Below are positions 26,201 through 40,582 of a DNA stretch of 64,000 bases, piece after piece (positions within the stretch are counted from its first letter, which is position 1; the number at the start of each line of letters is the position of its first letter). The DNA comes from Anniella stebbinsi. Its lineage: Eukaryota > Chordata > Lepidosauria > Squamata > Anniellidae. The stretch is from positions 205,014,017 through 205,078,016 of the forward strand of contig JARDYH010000004.1 of assembly GCA_029215795.1 (NCBI GenBank), in the 5' to 3' direction. The position numbers and the translations under genes were made by a program. A model generated the notes under the pieces. The model was not told the DNA's origin and did no database searches. It saw only the letters and a program-made list of their open reading frames with translations.

Positions 26201-29200
26201 TAGCCTAAGCTCCTAAAGCAGCTTACAAATAAATAAATATTGCAAGGGGGGCTTGCAACAAAACATTGTTATTTATTTATTATTACATTTGTATCCCGCC
26301 TTTTTCCCTCTTGCAAGGAACCCAAGGTGGTTTACATAGTCTTCCTCCTCTCAATTTTTATCCTCACAACAACCCTGTGAGGTATGTTAGGCTGAGTGCC
26401 AATGCCTGGTCCAAAGTCACCCAGTGAGCTTCCAAGGCTGAGCGGGGCCTAGAACCCAGGTTGCCCGAGTCCCAGTCCAACACTCTAACCGCTATACCAC
26501 ATTACTTTTGCAAAGTAACCTTGCCTCTTAACAGGAGTGTTCCTGCTCAGAGTTCTGTTCAGCCAGACAACTTGTCATTGGCCTGAACAGGTTAATTTCT
26601 TTCAACAGACTCATGAACATTCTATGTCTCAAACTGCTCTTAGCCATAGACTTGATTAGTAAACTCTCGTAAGCCCCATGCATGTTGGGGAATGCTAGGC
26701 TAAGGTGTCCCCCCACATATGTAAAAGACTTTGCCTTATTTTGGGGTGACTAGACCTCTTTTGCTTCTAAACCCATAAACATACAGCCATCTAGTTTGCT
26801 ATTAGGGAAATAAGTGTGACCTATAACGAAATGTTGCAGTACCAGTCAGACAGCCATGACCTCCTCCAGGCTACTTCACACACACACACGGTTCTTAATT
26901 TCTCCCTCCCCCAATCTCCCTTCACACATGTGGAGAGGACGAGGGTTGCCTGCCACTCCTGGCTGCATGTTGCATACCCTGTTGGTGACATTCTACCACC
27001 TTTGCATTCTGTGCAACCTTTGAGTTGAAAACTGTGAAATTGTGCTACAGTTGCACATGCTTAAGCTTCGCTTTCAAAACATCACATTGCATGCACAGAT
27101 GTTGGGGGTCGTAGCGGGTATGTTCCCGCTCCCCGCTGCGCATTGGATGCACTTGCAGAGGGTATCCTTTGAACACACCTCTCGTGCCTCTTGTCATCAG
27201 TGATATCATAGATACTGTCCAATAGGTGCTTATGAAAATTGCACAGAAGAGTTCAATAGAAATGTTAATGCTACTGAGGAAGCGTGACTTGCATTTTTCC
27301 ACTGGGAGTCCCAGGTCCCATTTTGCATAACTTTTGGTCCTGAATGTCAAAGGAGTATTCCCCCCCCCCCCAGATATTTTACAGTCTTATCATCTTACAA
27401 ATAAGTATTGTCTTTGTTAGTTTCACCCTTCCTCCCACCTTTGAAGATAGGGCAAGTTATAAATCTAACTATAAAGCTTGAAGCTTTGGCAAGGTATTTC
27501 TTATGGGAATAATTAGTTGAACCATTCTATAGTAATCATCTTCCTTCCTTCCTCCCCACCCCCCCGCGCTTTCTGTTTCGCAACATGTTCAGATTGCCAC
27601 GAAGGAGCCATTGAATCCCATTAAGCAAGATGTAAAAGCAGGCAAGCTGCGATATGTGGCAAATATCTTTCCCCATAAGGGCTATATTTGGAATTATGGG
27701 GCCTTCCCTCAGGTAATGTATATTCTTTTCCTGTCTGTCAGAATCTTGAAAGCTTTTCTGTCCTCTCAGCAAATTCCCCTCATAAATCCTGTGTATTTTA
27801 AGTATGCAGGACGGCATTCTGCAATGTGCATTGGGCCTGGGGAGGTGATTATGTAGACGTTTCGAAAAGCATCTTTATTTAGAAGTTGAGCACACATTTC
27901 CAGAACAATTGTCATGCATCCCATTATTATGCTTCAAGAGCAGAGTTCAGGTTCAAGGGGATATCTTTTGGTGTAACATGGCCCCACTTCCTGTTATTGG
28001 GCTATGCAGGTATTCCGGGGGTGCTTTTGCATGATGCATCTGTGTTGTAGACTAAGCTTTTGGCAGGCCAGGAAGACATAAAATTGGGAGGTGAGGCTGC
28101 TCCTGACCTTTCTTTTTGAATGGAGGGGTTGACTGGTTGTTCCTGAGGTAGAGCATGATGATGGCCCTTGCAGTGGCCACTACATATTTTGTATGGGTTT
28201 TTATTTTAAGTTTTTATTGTTATATTCTTTGATTCAGTTAAGGTCTTTTATTAGGATTATTGTATTTTTTGTAAACGGCTGACCTACTTTATTTTATGTA
28301 CAGCGCTTTGTAATAAAGCTCTATATAAATACATTTTGTTGTTATTATAAGGGCTAGTTCTTAGCACCAATATTTATTTTATTTATTATATTTTTGTCCT
28401 GTTCTTTCTCCAAGGAGCTCAAGGCATCATGCACCTCTCATTTTATCTTCGTATTACCCCTGTGAGATAGTTTTTTACGGTTGGTGGGGATTTTGAACCA
28501 AAGTCTCTAGTCCTAGTCCAACCCTGAGGTCTCTAATGTGGTGCTGCGGACACTTCTCTTGGTGCCTGCCAGCCACCCTGCCCCACCCAATTTTTATTTT
28601 ATTTCTTAAGATTTTTTTAAAATTAAAACAAAAAATAATTAACTGGGAAGCTGGCATACTGAAAAGGAAAGTGTTACCTTCTAGTTCCATCTTTATTTGG
28701 GTTCAAAAGAGTGCTTTTGTGTTTTGGAGTTTAGACTCCACATCTGCCTTGTAATTAGGTTCTTGGGCATGTTACTTTTCTTTTAATTTCACCAATTTAC
28801 CTTCTGAGGGATGAGTATTCTGAAGAATGAGCCATGCCCTAACGGTAGCCATTTTGTGAATGAGCAATTCCTCCCCATGGCAGTCATTTTGAGAGGAGGG
28901 GCCACAACTCATTCAACAAGCACCCCCCAAGTCTTCCAGTTGTTTTGGACTACAACTCCTGGCTTTCCTCGTCTTTGGTCATGCTGGCTGTGACTGATGG
29001 GACTTGAAGCCCAAAACATCTGGAGGACACTAGGTTGGGAAAAGCTACTGTCTCAAGGATGATTATAGTCACTAGCAAATCTGATGCACAGAAGTAGCCT
29101 GCCCCTTTGTTCTCCAAATTTCAATAATCTGTACAGATTAATAAGCAGGCACACAATGATCACTAGAGCCTATTTTAGTAGTTCTTCTATTTTTTTCTTT

Positions 29201-32200
29201 TTCTTTCAACAGACTTGGGAAGATCCCAGTCATAAAGATGATAGTACAGGATGCTGTGGTGACAACGATCCCATTGATGTCTGTGAAATTGGTTCCCAGG
29301 TCTGTCTTAATTACTAGTGAGACTTATTCTAGAGTTTAATGTAATGTTTCAGCAGTTTTGTTTCCTAATAATAGCCAAGGAAAGTAGCCTGCAGAGTTCT
29401 GCATATAGATTAAAGCACAGCATTAGTTTAAACAAGTGTGACCTGCAACAAAATGTTGCCGTATACCCTAGCCTTCTAGCTGTTCAGGGTGCCAGTCAAC
29501 GATGTCCTCCTCCAGGATTCTATAAGCTGTCAGGAACCCAAACAGACCTTTCTCTTATTCTCCCATAGACACACACACACTTTTGATTGTAATTGACACT
29601 CTGAATTCTCTTCTCATTGGACTGTTTTGGGTATTTTTTTACCCTCTTAGTGTTTTTGATACTATGTTTATATTTCTGCAAACTTCTGGGTTCTCCCAAG
29701 CAAGCTGGTATCTCCCATTCTTTCTCATTGGCCTCCATTTTGGCTTCAATCCTGTTAGCACTTATTGCATGAGTTTGCTGTTAGAAGGAATGATGCTGAG
29801 GGGAAGACGAGAAAAAATAGAGTTGAGATTTTTAAAAAACTATAAATTAGGAATGTTTCTTGTGGGAGGGAAGGCATAGGAAGAGGAATGCAGTTCAGCA
29901 GGGAGGAGGAAGGCTTAATTTTTTCATAGGAGCCGTGAGATCTTTAGGTAACTATCAAAACTTCAGCAACGAGATCCTGATGAAGGACTATCCATCCTGA
30001 TGTTTCTCTGTACCAAAATAGCAGTCAAACCAAGATGGAAGACTGGTGACTGTGAGGGTGTGCCTGTTTGGGATTGTGTGGTTGGGTATGAACTGGGTTG
30101 GATGGAAAGAATAATGCTTGAGGACCAGTTGGGAGTAGAGCTAGAGAAACACAAACTTTATCCTCTGAGTTAAGAAGGGGATCAAAGGTAGCTGTACTTG
30201 GGAGGATGGGGGAAGAAGGTCCTTGGGCAAGGTTAGAGAGTAGTTAACAATTGTGACCATCGTTTGGCTTTGTGATAAAGCCAGCTGTTAAAGGAGGGTG
30301 TGCACTGATGAATTTGGGGTTTAAGCAAGTGCAGGCTGCATGCTTATAAAATGTGTAAAGTTGGGGATATTTGAATCAATGTTGACTTAATATTGGATAG
30401 GAGACATAATAAGTGCCATGCTGAATCAGACTGAGGGTCCATCTAATCCAGCACTCTGTTCACACAGTGGCCAACCAGCTGTCGACCAGAGACCAACGAA
30501 GCAGTACATGGTGCAACAGTACCCTCCCACCCATGTTCCTCAGCAACTGGTGCACACAAGCTTACTGCCTCAGATACTGGAGGTAGCACATAACCATCAG
30601 GGCTAGTAGCCATTGATAGCCCTCTCCTCCAGGAATTTATCCATCCCCCTTTTAACCATCCAAATTGGTGGCCATCACTACATCTGGGGTAGTGAATTCC
30701 ATAATTTAACTCTGCGCTGTGTGAAGAAGTACTTCCTTTTATTTGTCCTGAATCTCCCACCAATCAGCTTCATGGGATGATCCCGGGTTCTAGTATGACC
30801 TTAAAGGGATATGAAAACAAAGTACCTAGATGTATTTGGGATCTGGCATGATTGGGTGAAGTGGAGAATGTAAGCAGTGGGACGGGACATGAATGAACAC
30901 TTGTGAATAATAGATACAGGATGATATGAGACCAGGGGATGTTAGAGTTTTTAGAAACTCAGCTGGAGGCCAATCAATAGAAAAGGAACATGAGAAGCAG
31001 GTTGGAAAACTAGTACAGTTGAGAATGAAATTGACATAATTGAAAGCAATGGTGTAGTTGTTTTCAGTACCTTTCTGATTCTTTGAATTTAAGGTTCGCT
31101 CGCTTGGTGATGTTGTTAAGGTGAAAATCCTTGGGCTTCTAGGCCTTATTGATGAGGGCGAAACTGACTGGAAGGTCATTGCTATCAGTGTGGATGATCC
31201 AGAGTCACAGAAAATCCATGGTAAGCATGTTTATCCTTCGGTTAAATAATTCATTTTGCTCAGTCTACAAACATAAATCTGTTTCATGTCAAGATATTCT
31301 CCTTTAGGCACCTGGAGAGGTGTGATGCTTTGAAGAGTGCTAAAGATAGCGAATGGAGCATCCTCAGCTGTCACATCAAGCGACAATTTGTGGTGGGCGG
31401 TGGTTGTGGTGGAGCCGTAATAATGAAAGAGAATTCAACGTTTGTTTAAGTTTACTGTGTAGATACAGTGCATGTTGTTTTGTGGGTGGTTTTAGGGAGA
31501 GGCCATAGCTCAGTGGTTGAACACGTACTTTACAGTCCCAAGTTCAATCCCTGGCATTTCCAGGTGTGGCTAGGAAAAGGAATCCTGCCTGAAACCCTGG
31601 AGAGCTGCTGCCAGTCAGTGTTGACAATACTGGGCTAGTATTTGTATTAATCTGTTTGTACCGATTTGGCTTTGTAACTTCCAATTCCCTTTTCCTTCTC
31701 GTAAATAATTTCTCTGTCTTTTAATGTTGTGTTTCCTTTCCGTTTGGGGGTCAGTGCTAAGTCCAGTGTTACTCTGCAGCTGGGACGAAAAACCAAAGGA
31801 GGAAAACATCCAAGTCAGGTGAAAAGAAGGGAGAAACAGATTCTCAGGACGCAAAGGATATATTGATACAAAGCCCGACACGTTTTGGCCTGTGTCTTTG
31901 CAAAGGCCTTCTTCAAGGGGTTGTCAGAAGGCGTCTGCAGATTTTCCTCTAACAATAGACTAATCGATTGCTAGAGGAAAATCTGCAGATGTCTTCTGGC
32001 AACTCCTTGAAGAAGGCCTTTGAAAGGACACAGGCCGAAACACGTTGGGCTTTGTATCAATGAATCCTCTGCATCCTGAGAACCTGTTTCTCCCTTCTTT
32101 TCACTCTGCAGTTGGCACTACTAAGTATCATTTTTCTTTGGCTCTGAGACTTGAAGGAACCAGTTTGGTCCCTGATTCGGCAGAGTTAGGAGGTTAAGCA

Positions 32201-35200
32201 AGTCTGGGGACTCCCCCTGTCCTGGGCTGGTGGCAGGGGCAGGGGGTGGCAGTTTTCCATGAGAAGTGGAATCACGTTCTTTTCCTCTGCCTTTCCTTTA
32301 CAACCCCCCATTCAAAAACTGAAAGTGTTGCAAGTACATTGCATTATAGGAGGTGAGCGCTCATCCATGTTTTAATATCAGTCGCTTCGTTTTCAAAAGA
32401 GCGCCGAGTTCGAAGATGCAACTGTGGCAGAATTAAGTAAAGCATAAATCCATGCTTGGGAAATCACAGAATCACAGTTTTGGAATGTACAAAGTAACCT
32501 GCCTCCCTCCTTTTGTTTAACTGTACACATTTTTGGTTTCTGACTTATTCCTACACGTACACTGGCCTTGCAAAGGCTATTTTTGGTGGTGTGGGGATAA
32601 ATCTCTGGCCAAACCTTGTTTAATTTGTCTCCGCTTTTTATTCACGACCTAATTTCCTTTGAACAAAATGCTTGTTTAAATTGGATCCTTGCCTAGTACA
32701 CTCTTGTGCTTCGAGTGCTGAGAAAGCTACCGGTTGTGGTTGAGGCTGCGGGTCTCTTACTGATGAGAGCTCTCAGACCAGCGCCCAAGGGGCTGCCTAG
32801 CATCTTCTAGAGAAGCCTCTGAGAGAGGCATCTTCAAGAGTTTTAGACACTCGTTACTGACAGCAGCTTCCTGCTGTTTGGGGCTGGCAGGGCATGCTAT
32901 GCTAGGATTTGTAGTCCAGCACATCTGGAGGGAACCAGGTTGACTAAAGTTGATATACAGGACCTCAAATGACAGGTTGGTCTTTGTGTACATACATTTC
33001 TTTTCCCTTTGGTGCCCTGTGAGTTAAAGCCCGTTTATCATTCAGGTAGGCACATGGTCCAGCCAAGAGCAAGGAGGGGTCTCGTCTAGAAACAAGTCCC
33101 TTCAAGCATTCAGAGGTAGTCAAACTGAGAGAAAACTATACTCTGTGCCTCCTGCACCTTTGAAGCAGCTGTAAGACTAAAGCAGATTCATTTGTCACAT
33201 GAGGGAAGACACAGAATTATTTTTGGGAGAAAGGAGCAGTCGCTGTGATGGGATGTTCACCTCTTCCTCCCCTTTTCTCCTCACAAACACCCTCAAACAT
33301 TTCTTTATCTGCCGTCCTCCTCTTTCCCCGCCCAACCAGGTGCTGGGGAGAGACAGAAGTCAGTTTTCCAGAGTCTGACTTGACTGCTTGCAGGCCTACA
33401 GCTGCTGGTTGCCCAACTCTGGATTGGCGTATTGAATCCTGACTGTGGAGCCTCTGGTTCTAATCCCCACTAAGCCTTTATTTATTTATTTATTTATTTA
33501 TTTATTACATTTCAATACCGCCCCATAGCTGAAGTCCTCTGGGCAATTTACAAAGATTAACTATGAAGCACAATGGATGATCCTGAGCCAGCCATTGTTT
33601 CTCTGCCTAAATTTACATCATAAAAATGTGGGGAGGGTAAAATAGGTCAATCCCATGGGGAAGATGAGGCCCTCCAGATGTTGTTGGACTGCAAGTCCCA
33701 TCATACCTCATCATTGCCTATGCTGGCTAGGCTGATGGGAGTTGCATTCCAACAATATCTAGAGGACCACATGTTCCCAACCCCTGAATAGATGCTATAC
33801 TGAGCTCCTTGTGATAAATAAGCCTTTATTCATTCTTTTCTCTTTTGATATATGTAATTAATTTTTCAACTGAGAAACCGGGAGCCAATAACCCTCCTGC
33901 CTTGCAAACTGTATTGCTGCTCTGCTTCTAGGGCAGTGCATTTTATCTGCAGAGTAACAGTGGAGGTTTATAGATGCTTTGTAGTGAATTTTGGAGAAGC
34001 ATGCAGTGTAAAACAACGTAATTTATGTGTGCAAGATTTTCCCCCCATTGCAAAAGCACAGCAAATGCCTTTATATGGACTGAAGCTACTGCTTCCTCTA
34101 AATGTTTATAAGTTATAAGTCATCCAAAACATGTGTTCTCTCCCCACAGACCTTTTTAGAACGCTTGCTACAAATCGGGTGTGTTAGCTTTGGGGGAGGA
34201 GGAGGGGGGCATACGCCTGTGGGATGAAAAAAATGATTGTGTACAAATGGTTTCCCAGGAGAATTAGGAGTTCACTTCCAGTGGTTTAAAGCTGTTTGTT
34301 GCATTAGATCTGCCTTCCCCAGCTTGGTGTCCTTCAGCTGTTTTGGCCTACAATTTCCAGTTTCCCCCAGCCAGTATGGCTGGCTGGGGGATGCTGTTAG
34401 TTGGAGGGTGCCAGGTTGAGGATTAAACAGAATCGAAGGATGCTGCCTCATACCGGGACCCACTTTTGGTCCATCTATGTGAGCATCGTCTACTCCTGTG
34501 TTCCTCAACCTGGTGCCCTGCAGCTGTTTTGCAGGACTACACTTCCAGGTGTCTGTGACCCTTTGCTGGTGGGGACGAATGGGAATTGTAGTCCAAAGCA
34601 CCTAAAGGGCCCCAAGTTGGGTGATTGGTATTAGCTGTCCAGGGGCGCAGGCAGAGCTTGGCCTTACCAGCCATCCTAATGGAGATCCTTTTAATGCCAA
34701 GGATTGGAACAAGCCTTCTGTGTACGAAGCATGTGCTCCGTCATGGATTATAAGTGTCCACTATCATGTTTGAGGCTTTTGTGTGCTTGCCATAGAATCA
34801 GGGCCAGCCACAGCTCCATACTGCATGAATACTAGGTTTGTGCTGCTTCCTCAAACATGATGCGATGTGTTGAAGGATCCGGATGAGCTGTAATGCATAA
34901 AGCATCTCTTGTACTGAGCAGTAGTTGCCATAAGTGTTTGGCACAGGTTTGCCCATTCTTTGTTCCAGTGAGCCTCCATGCCAAGTCAACACAATTATCT
35001 TGAACTTTCTGCAGTACAACTAGAAGTCTGTTCCGTTGACTTTAGTTGTACTGTTGCAAACAGAGACCTGCAGCCCTATGACTGGTGTAATCTACTTGTT
35101 TATAGAACACACTGGTTTGTTTTTTAAGTGCCCTTCAGGAAGTATGTTTGGATGTGTGTTGAGCCAATGAAAACTTTATTTCTGTGCCCAATTGAGATGC

Positions 35201-38200
35201 CCTGTTTCTCCTATTGGTGTGATGCATTGCTTGGCTGCTGAAGCATAGCTGACTAGGTCTGCTGTGTTTGCCAGGCAGATCTCACCACCACTATCCAATA
35301 GTCCTGCTTTCCTATAAGAAATGGCCCAGTGCATATTTGCATTGCTTCTCTGGCTTTTGAGTGGCACTTTCTAGATGACGGCCCTCTGTTGGCTTCTCTG
35401 GTGCCGGGGACCGATCCAATCAGTTTCTATTGCTGATCAAAGCACTAACCGATGAGACAAAGAGAGCTAGAAAACCAATTAATGTAAGAACTTGCAATAG
35501 AAGTAAGACACCAAGCGGAGTTTTGCAGTAAAAGTAAGTAGTTGGTTATGAGTAGAGATGTAAAATTTCCAGAAATTTTGAAGCCATGGGGAAAAAAACC
35601 CAGCTTTTCCATTTTCCCCTAGAAAAAAATGGAAATTTGCGGAAAACTTGGGGGGAAAATGCAATATTAGCACTTTTTACAGATTGAAACTCACTTTGAC
35701 CCCCTCTAGATGGATTCTGTTTGACGCCTGGTTAGCCGATTATGCGCATAATCGCTGAAGCGCTTTATCGTAAATGCTTGTAGCAAGAGGTAATTGAGCA
35801 CACAACTGGTGGCCTTACCGGTTGTTTGAAATGCGCTTTACAAGTAGTTAATGCGGAGAATCGCTTGTTCACATAGTCAAAATGCGCTTTAACGGCCGGA
35901 GGAAAATAAAACTCGCTATTTAACGCGCATTCGATAATGCGCATAATCGGAGAGATAAAGCGCCTCAACTCCCGATTTATGCTCCGCTCTTGTAGAGGTA
36001 AAATTTTTCATGAGACTTCAAAGAGGTTTAAAGTCTCATGTAGAGGCAGCCTTAGTTACTTTAGGAACATAAAGTGTAATTATGTAGAAGTTGGTTTGGC
36101 ATACAATGATCACATTTGGTATATTAAAATTACAGTATATTCAAACAATTAATACAAATTGAATTTACTTTTTTAAAATTTCCCTTTTTTTATGGTAACA
36201 AATGGAGCTACAAGCTCCTGAAATGTAAGGAACCTCTTTGGTTTTGCCAGTTAATGAGGAGCAGGCAAAAACATTTTTTTAAAACAACAACAAAAGAAGC
36301 CATCAACAATAGTTACAAAGAGAGTTGTAGTCTCAGTTTGCAGCCTAGCACTTGTTTATCCTCGGTGCACAGAAATTGTAATAATCTGATACTTTACACA
36401 GTTTTTAGAAATCATTTGGAGAAGTAAATATATGAACACCTTGTCTTAAACATTTTATTCATCATGCTAAAATGAAACATTCCATAATTTTCCAGGTTTT
36501 TTTCTGGGCCTTCACATCTCTAGTTATGAGAACAATGTATATAATCCAGAATAAGTTCAGTGTTCGGTGATGACTGGGGTCAACATTTCTGCACCGAACT
36601 TGGTGTGAGCAGGTGATAACTACCAATCAACTATTCACTTTGACTTCAGGGAAACCTCCGTGCACTTGCTGAAGTGAATGGAACATTTTCTGCTTGTGAA
36701 GAGTGTTTATTAATAACCCTTGATTTTCAGCCTTATAGGTAGGCTGGAGGCAGCCGGCACGTACATTTAACCACTGGCTTGGGGGAAATTTGTATATAAT
36801 ATGAACATATGTATTATATTTCTAATTGGTTACAGATATTGACGATGTCAAGAAGTTCAAACCGGGTTATCTTGAAGCTACAGTTGACTGGTTCAGATTA
36901 TACAAAGTTCCAGATGGGAAGCCGGAAAATCAATTTGCTTTTAATGGCACATTTAAAGACAAGGTGAACAATCTCTTCATTGGAGACTGCAAATGTACTA
37001 ATGTTTCTTGTCCAAATATGTACCCTGGCGAAATAATACTTTCAAATGTGTTCTGGAATCTCATACAAGAAGAAAAGGGTAGGTGACACATGAGAGAATA
37101 AACCTGCGTTAAGCAATCTTAAAAAGGCATCTGGAATATTCCACCTTCTAGCTCCTTCTGTTATGGAGCTAGATGTATCAGGCCTCACTTTGGATTTCTC
37201 CCACCAATCCCAAGTATTTTGGGGAGAACCTTGTAAAAGTCTTCATAATTATAACAATATATGCGGGACTCTAAAAATACTTTGATTGGGTATACATTTT
37301 AGCCCTCCGATGCTTTGGGGGCATAACTGACCTCAAACAGGTTTTGAAATGTGATACTTTGTCCGTGGTATAATTGGGGTACAAATGACCCGCTATGCTG
37401 AACACTGTCATTGCACAGAACACAATAGTTATTTATGCAGCTGCAAAGCTGGGAAAGAGTTAATAATTCAGGTTGATTTATTTATGCCTTCCTGAGGTTT
37501 TGAATTGAAAGGGGGCGGGGGAAATGTACGAGGCAGGTTTTGGGGGGGCCTAGGAATTGGCATTAGGGTCATTACAGATCTGTGACACCTTCCATGTATA
37601 ACCATAACCCTACCCTTTGTTACTCTTTTCACCTTAAATCGAAGTTTTTTTAAAAAGAATAACACTGTGATTGAGGTCTCTTTGACTTGGATATCCAAAT
37701 TAGAAACATGCTTTTTTCTAGGACCTGGAGAGATGTGAATGATTTTTCACTCTAGTCCCTTACTTAGAATTAATAATGATCTCAGTAGGATGTTCTCACA
37801 CTCAGTGGGGTTGTACCGAAAGGCTGATTCTGCATTTCGGCTTGCCCGTTTTCTCCTGATTCCCCTGACTCCCCCTTTCCATGGCAGCCCCCACGCCATG
37901 CTGCATTCCATATAGCTCCGGTAATGAATGAAAGCCTGGAAGATTTTTTATTTCTTTGGGATAATTTTATTTATTTATTAAAGCATTTGTATCCCGCCCT
38001 GTATCACTGGGATCTCAGGCTGGCGTACAGATAAAATCAGAACAGTGTAAAACAATAAATAATATACACAGCTAAACGCACAAAGGCTTTCACCAAGCTC
38101 AGTGGTTTACAACTGGTCCTGATATGAGACCCACCTCGGACTCCCAGCGTGCAACATGGGACCCGTTCCCAACATTTCTCCATGCCCAACATGGCGGCAA

Positions 38201-40547
38201 CAGCTTTGCCGTGAGCCATGTAGTCTGATCTAGCTATCCAATTTTGGGTCGCAACCCACCGGTTGAAGACCACTGAACCATATCCAACTCTTATCCTTCC
38301 AGTTGTACGGATGTTTATTTGAGCCTTGTCTCTACACTGTTGAACTGAAGAGTATGCAGTTGTCAGGGAAAGGTGTGACATCACTGATGAGCCCCACGGC
38401 TCTGTGTAGTGTTTTAAGAATTGTTTCTAAAGCATTATAACACTGTTTTGGAAGTCCAGTGACACAGAGGAACGAGCCTACTTGGGAACGGAAATCCAAA
38501 CTAAATATTCCTTTTACTCATACATAGCTCAGTTGCCTGTACTCTCCTGAAAGCTTGCACAGGCCCAATTTGGATCGGGGCCCTGGCACTTCAGGAGAGG
38601 AGGATTTATCTTCCTCCCCTCGCCCCGTTTTATCCAAAAATTCTACCTCCCCCCACACACAAGGTGGATGGTAGCTTAGAAAAAAAAATTCATTGGTATC
38701 AATAGAGACTCCCCCCCCTTTTTTTTAAATCCTTGCCCTCCCCACAGGGTGTATGTGGGAGTTTTGGATGAAAAACGGGCAGAGGAGTGAGGGAAAGCCT
38801 CAAAACTCCTCTCCCAAAGTGCCATGGTTCTAAACTTGCATATGACTGCGCCCTACTTTTAGTTCCATTGATTTTAGTAGGTCTACTCTAACTATGACCA
38901 AGTCTGGATCAAACCCTTTATGTTCAGTGGGTTGCATCCAGACTCAGGTAGTTGCATTGTAGTCCCATTGAAATCAATGAGACAAGTTAGTCATTGCTAA
39001 CTTAAGCCACATTGATTTAAATGAGTCTAAAGCATGAGTAACTGAGTCTGGATCCAACCCAATACTATTAGGAGAGCAATTAAAAAAAGAGTCATTCCTT
39101 GAACAAAGCACTAATTTCCCCTCCTGTGTGTAGCTCCCTGATGTCTGTTGTTAATAAAGTGTCTGATGTGCTTTCACCAGAGTATTTGTACAGTGATGAT
39201 ACTTCTCTTTCTAGTGTGAGGCTAGCATCACTATAGTATTAACAGGGCAGCTGCATGTGAGTACAAGCACATCAGGTTGTGCCAGTGAGGGTGCAGGCTT
39301 TGCATCGTACCTGTCACCTGTCTCTGGGTGTGTGTCGAATTATTTTTGAAAACTGTATCCTGTGCACCACAAAGTTTTATGGCAGGAGTGGAGAACATGT
39401 GCCCCCCACCAGATGTTGGAGGACTTTAACTCCCATCAGCCCTAGCCAGCATAGCCAAGGTTGTAGGATAATGGGAGTTGTAGTCCCAACATCATTTAGA
39501 GGGGTATGTAGCCCCTCCCTAGTTTATGGGAAACATTTATTGTGCGATCTTAAGGTATGTTTAACTTCTCTTTGAAAGAGAACCACCTCCTCTTTGCAGT
39601 TCCTGTGATCCCCAGATAAGTTCCTTGTTTCTGGTGAAAGCTTTCTTCTGCTGCTTGTCTTAAAGTGCATCCAATGTTGTTGACTGCTCCCCCCCCCCCC
39701 CCAAATCCTTGGAAAAATGGTCTTGGACCCAGATGTATTCTGAGCTCGTCTACTGACCTTAATTAGAGACTTCTCAACTCTTTTAGTGAGATTTGGAACG
39801 CTGCAGCCAAAACAGCTGGCATTTAAAAATTCAGCATATGCTGAAAAGCTTTGCCTAAAGCTGAGCCAAAGCATGAGCTACATTCCTTAGTTCTCTGTTT
39901 GAATTGGCTTGGGGGCAGCTTCTCAAAATGGTTCTGGGAATATGAAAAGGGGCACTCTATTCCCAAATATGACTGAATTCCCATGGCCTCCATGAAAGCA
40001 GTGCTCATGTGGTTCCCTTGTTATGAAATGTGCATTGTCATTCTTGGTGTGTGTGTTCCCCCCTCACTTCCCCCCCCCCCCCAAACTTCTGGGTGTATAT
40101 CATTATATTTCAGTTTTTGGGAGGTTACATCTTCCTTTTTTAAAAAAATGTTAGGAATGCTTCAGCATTGTATCGGGAAGTTCCAAGAACATATATAGTT
40201 GAACATGTCGTTTTAACTTGAGTGTTCCTGATGTTCCCCTTTTGCAAAATGTAACATGATTTTTTTAAGGAGTCAGAGTAAAAAAAAAATCACATTTCAG
40301 TTTCACCTTTTAAATAGGCATTTGCTGTTAAAATCATTAAGTCCACCCATGAGTACTGGAAAGCTTTGGTTCACAAAAAGGCTGACAGAGGCGCCATCAA
40401 ATGGTAAGCGTCCCATTCACATTGTTGTGTCAAAATCTGGTGTGAATTAATATTAAATTGGTTTAGATGCTTTTGTTATGATTGTAGCACTTCTGTTCCC
40501 AAAGATCTCTTCTGCATACTGCCTTTTCTTAGTAATTTTGCTTAATA

Positions 40548-40582
<35 letters not shown>

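Noticed and set aside
31497..31570. A real tRNA gene
   Set aside because: A and B boxes are present, but the acceptor stem does not pair and SINE body sequence follows, so it is a SINE head.
36988..37005. True PPA2 exon 10 start (CTNVS) inside intron 8
   Set aside because: The proper exon 10 with matching phase and splice sites lies at 42,683. The similarity here is short and lacks an acceptor.
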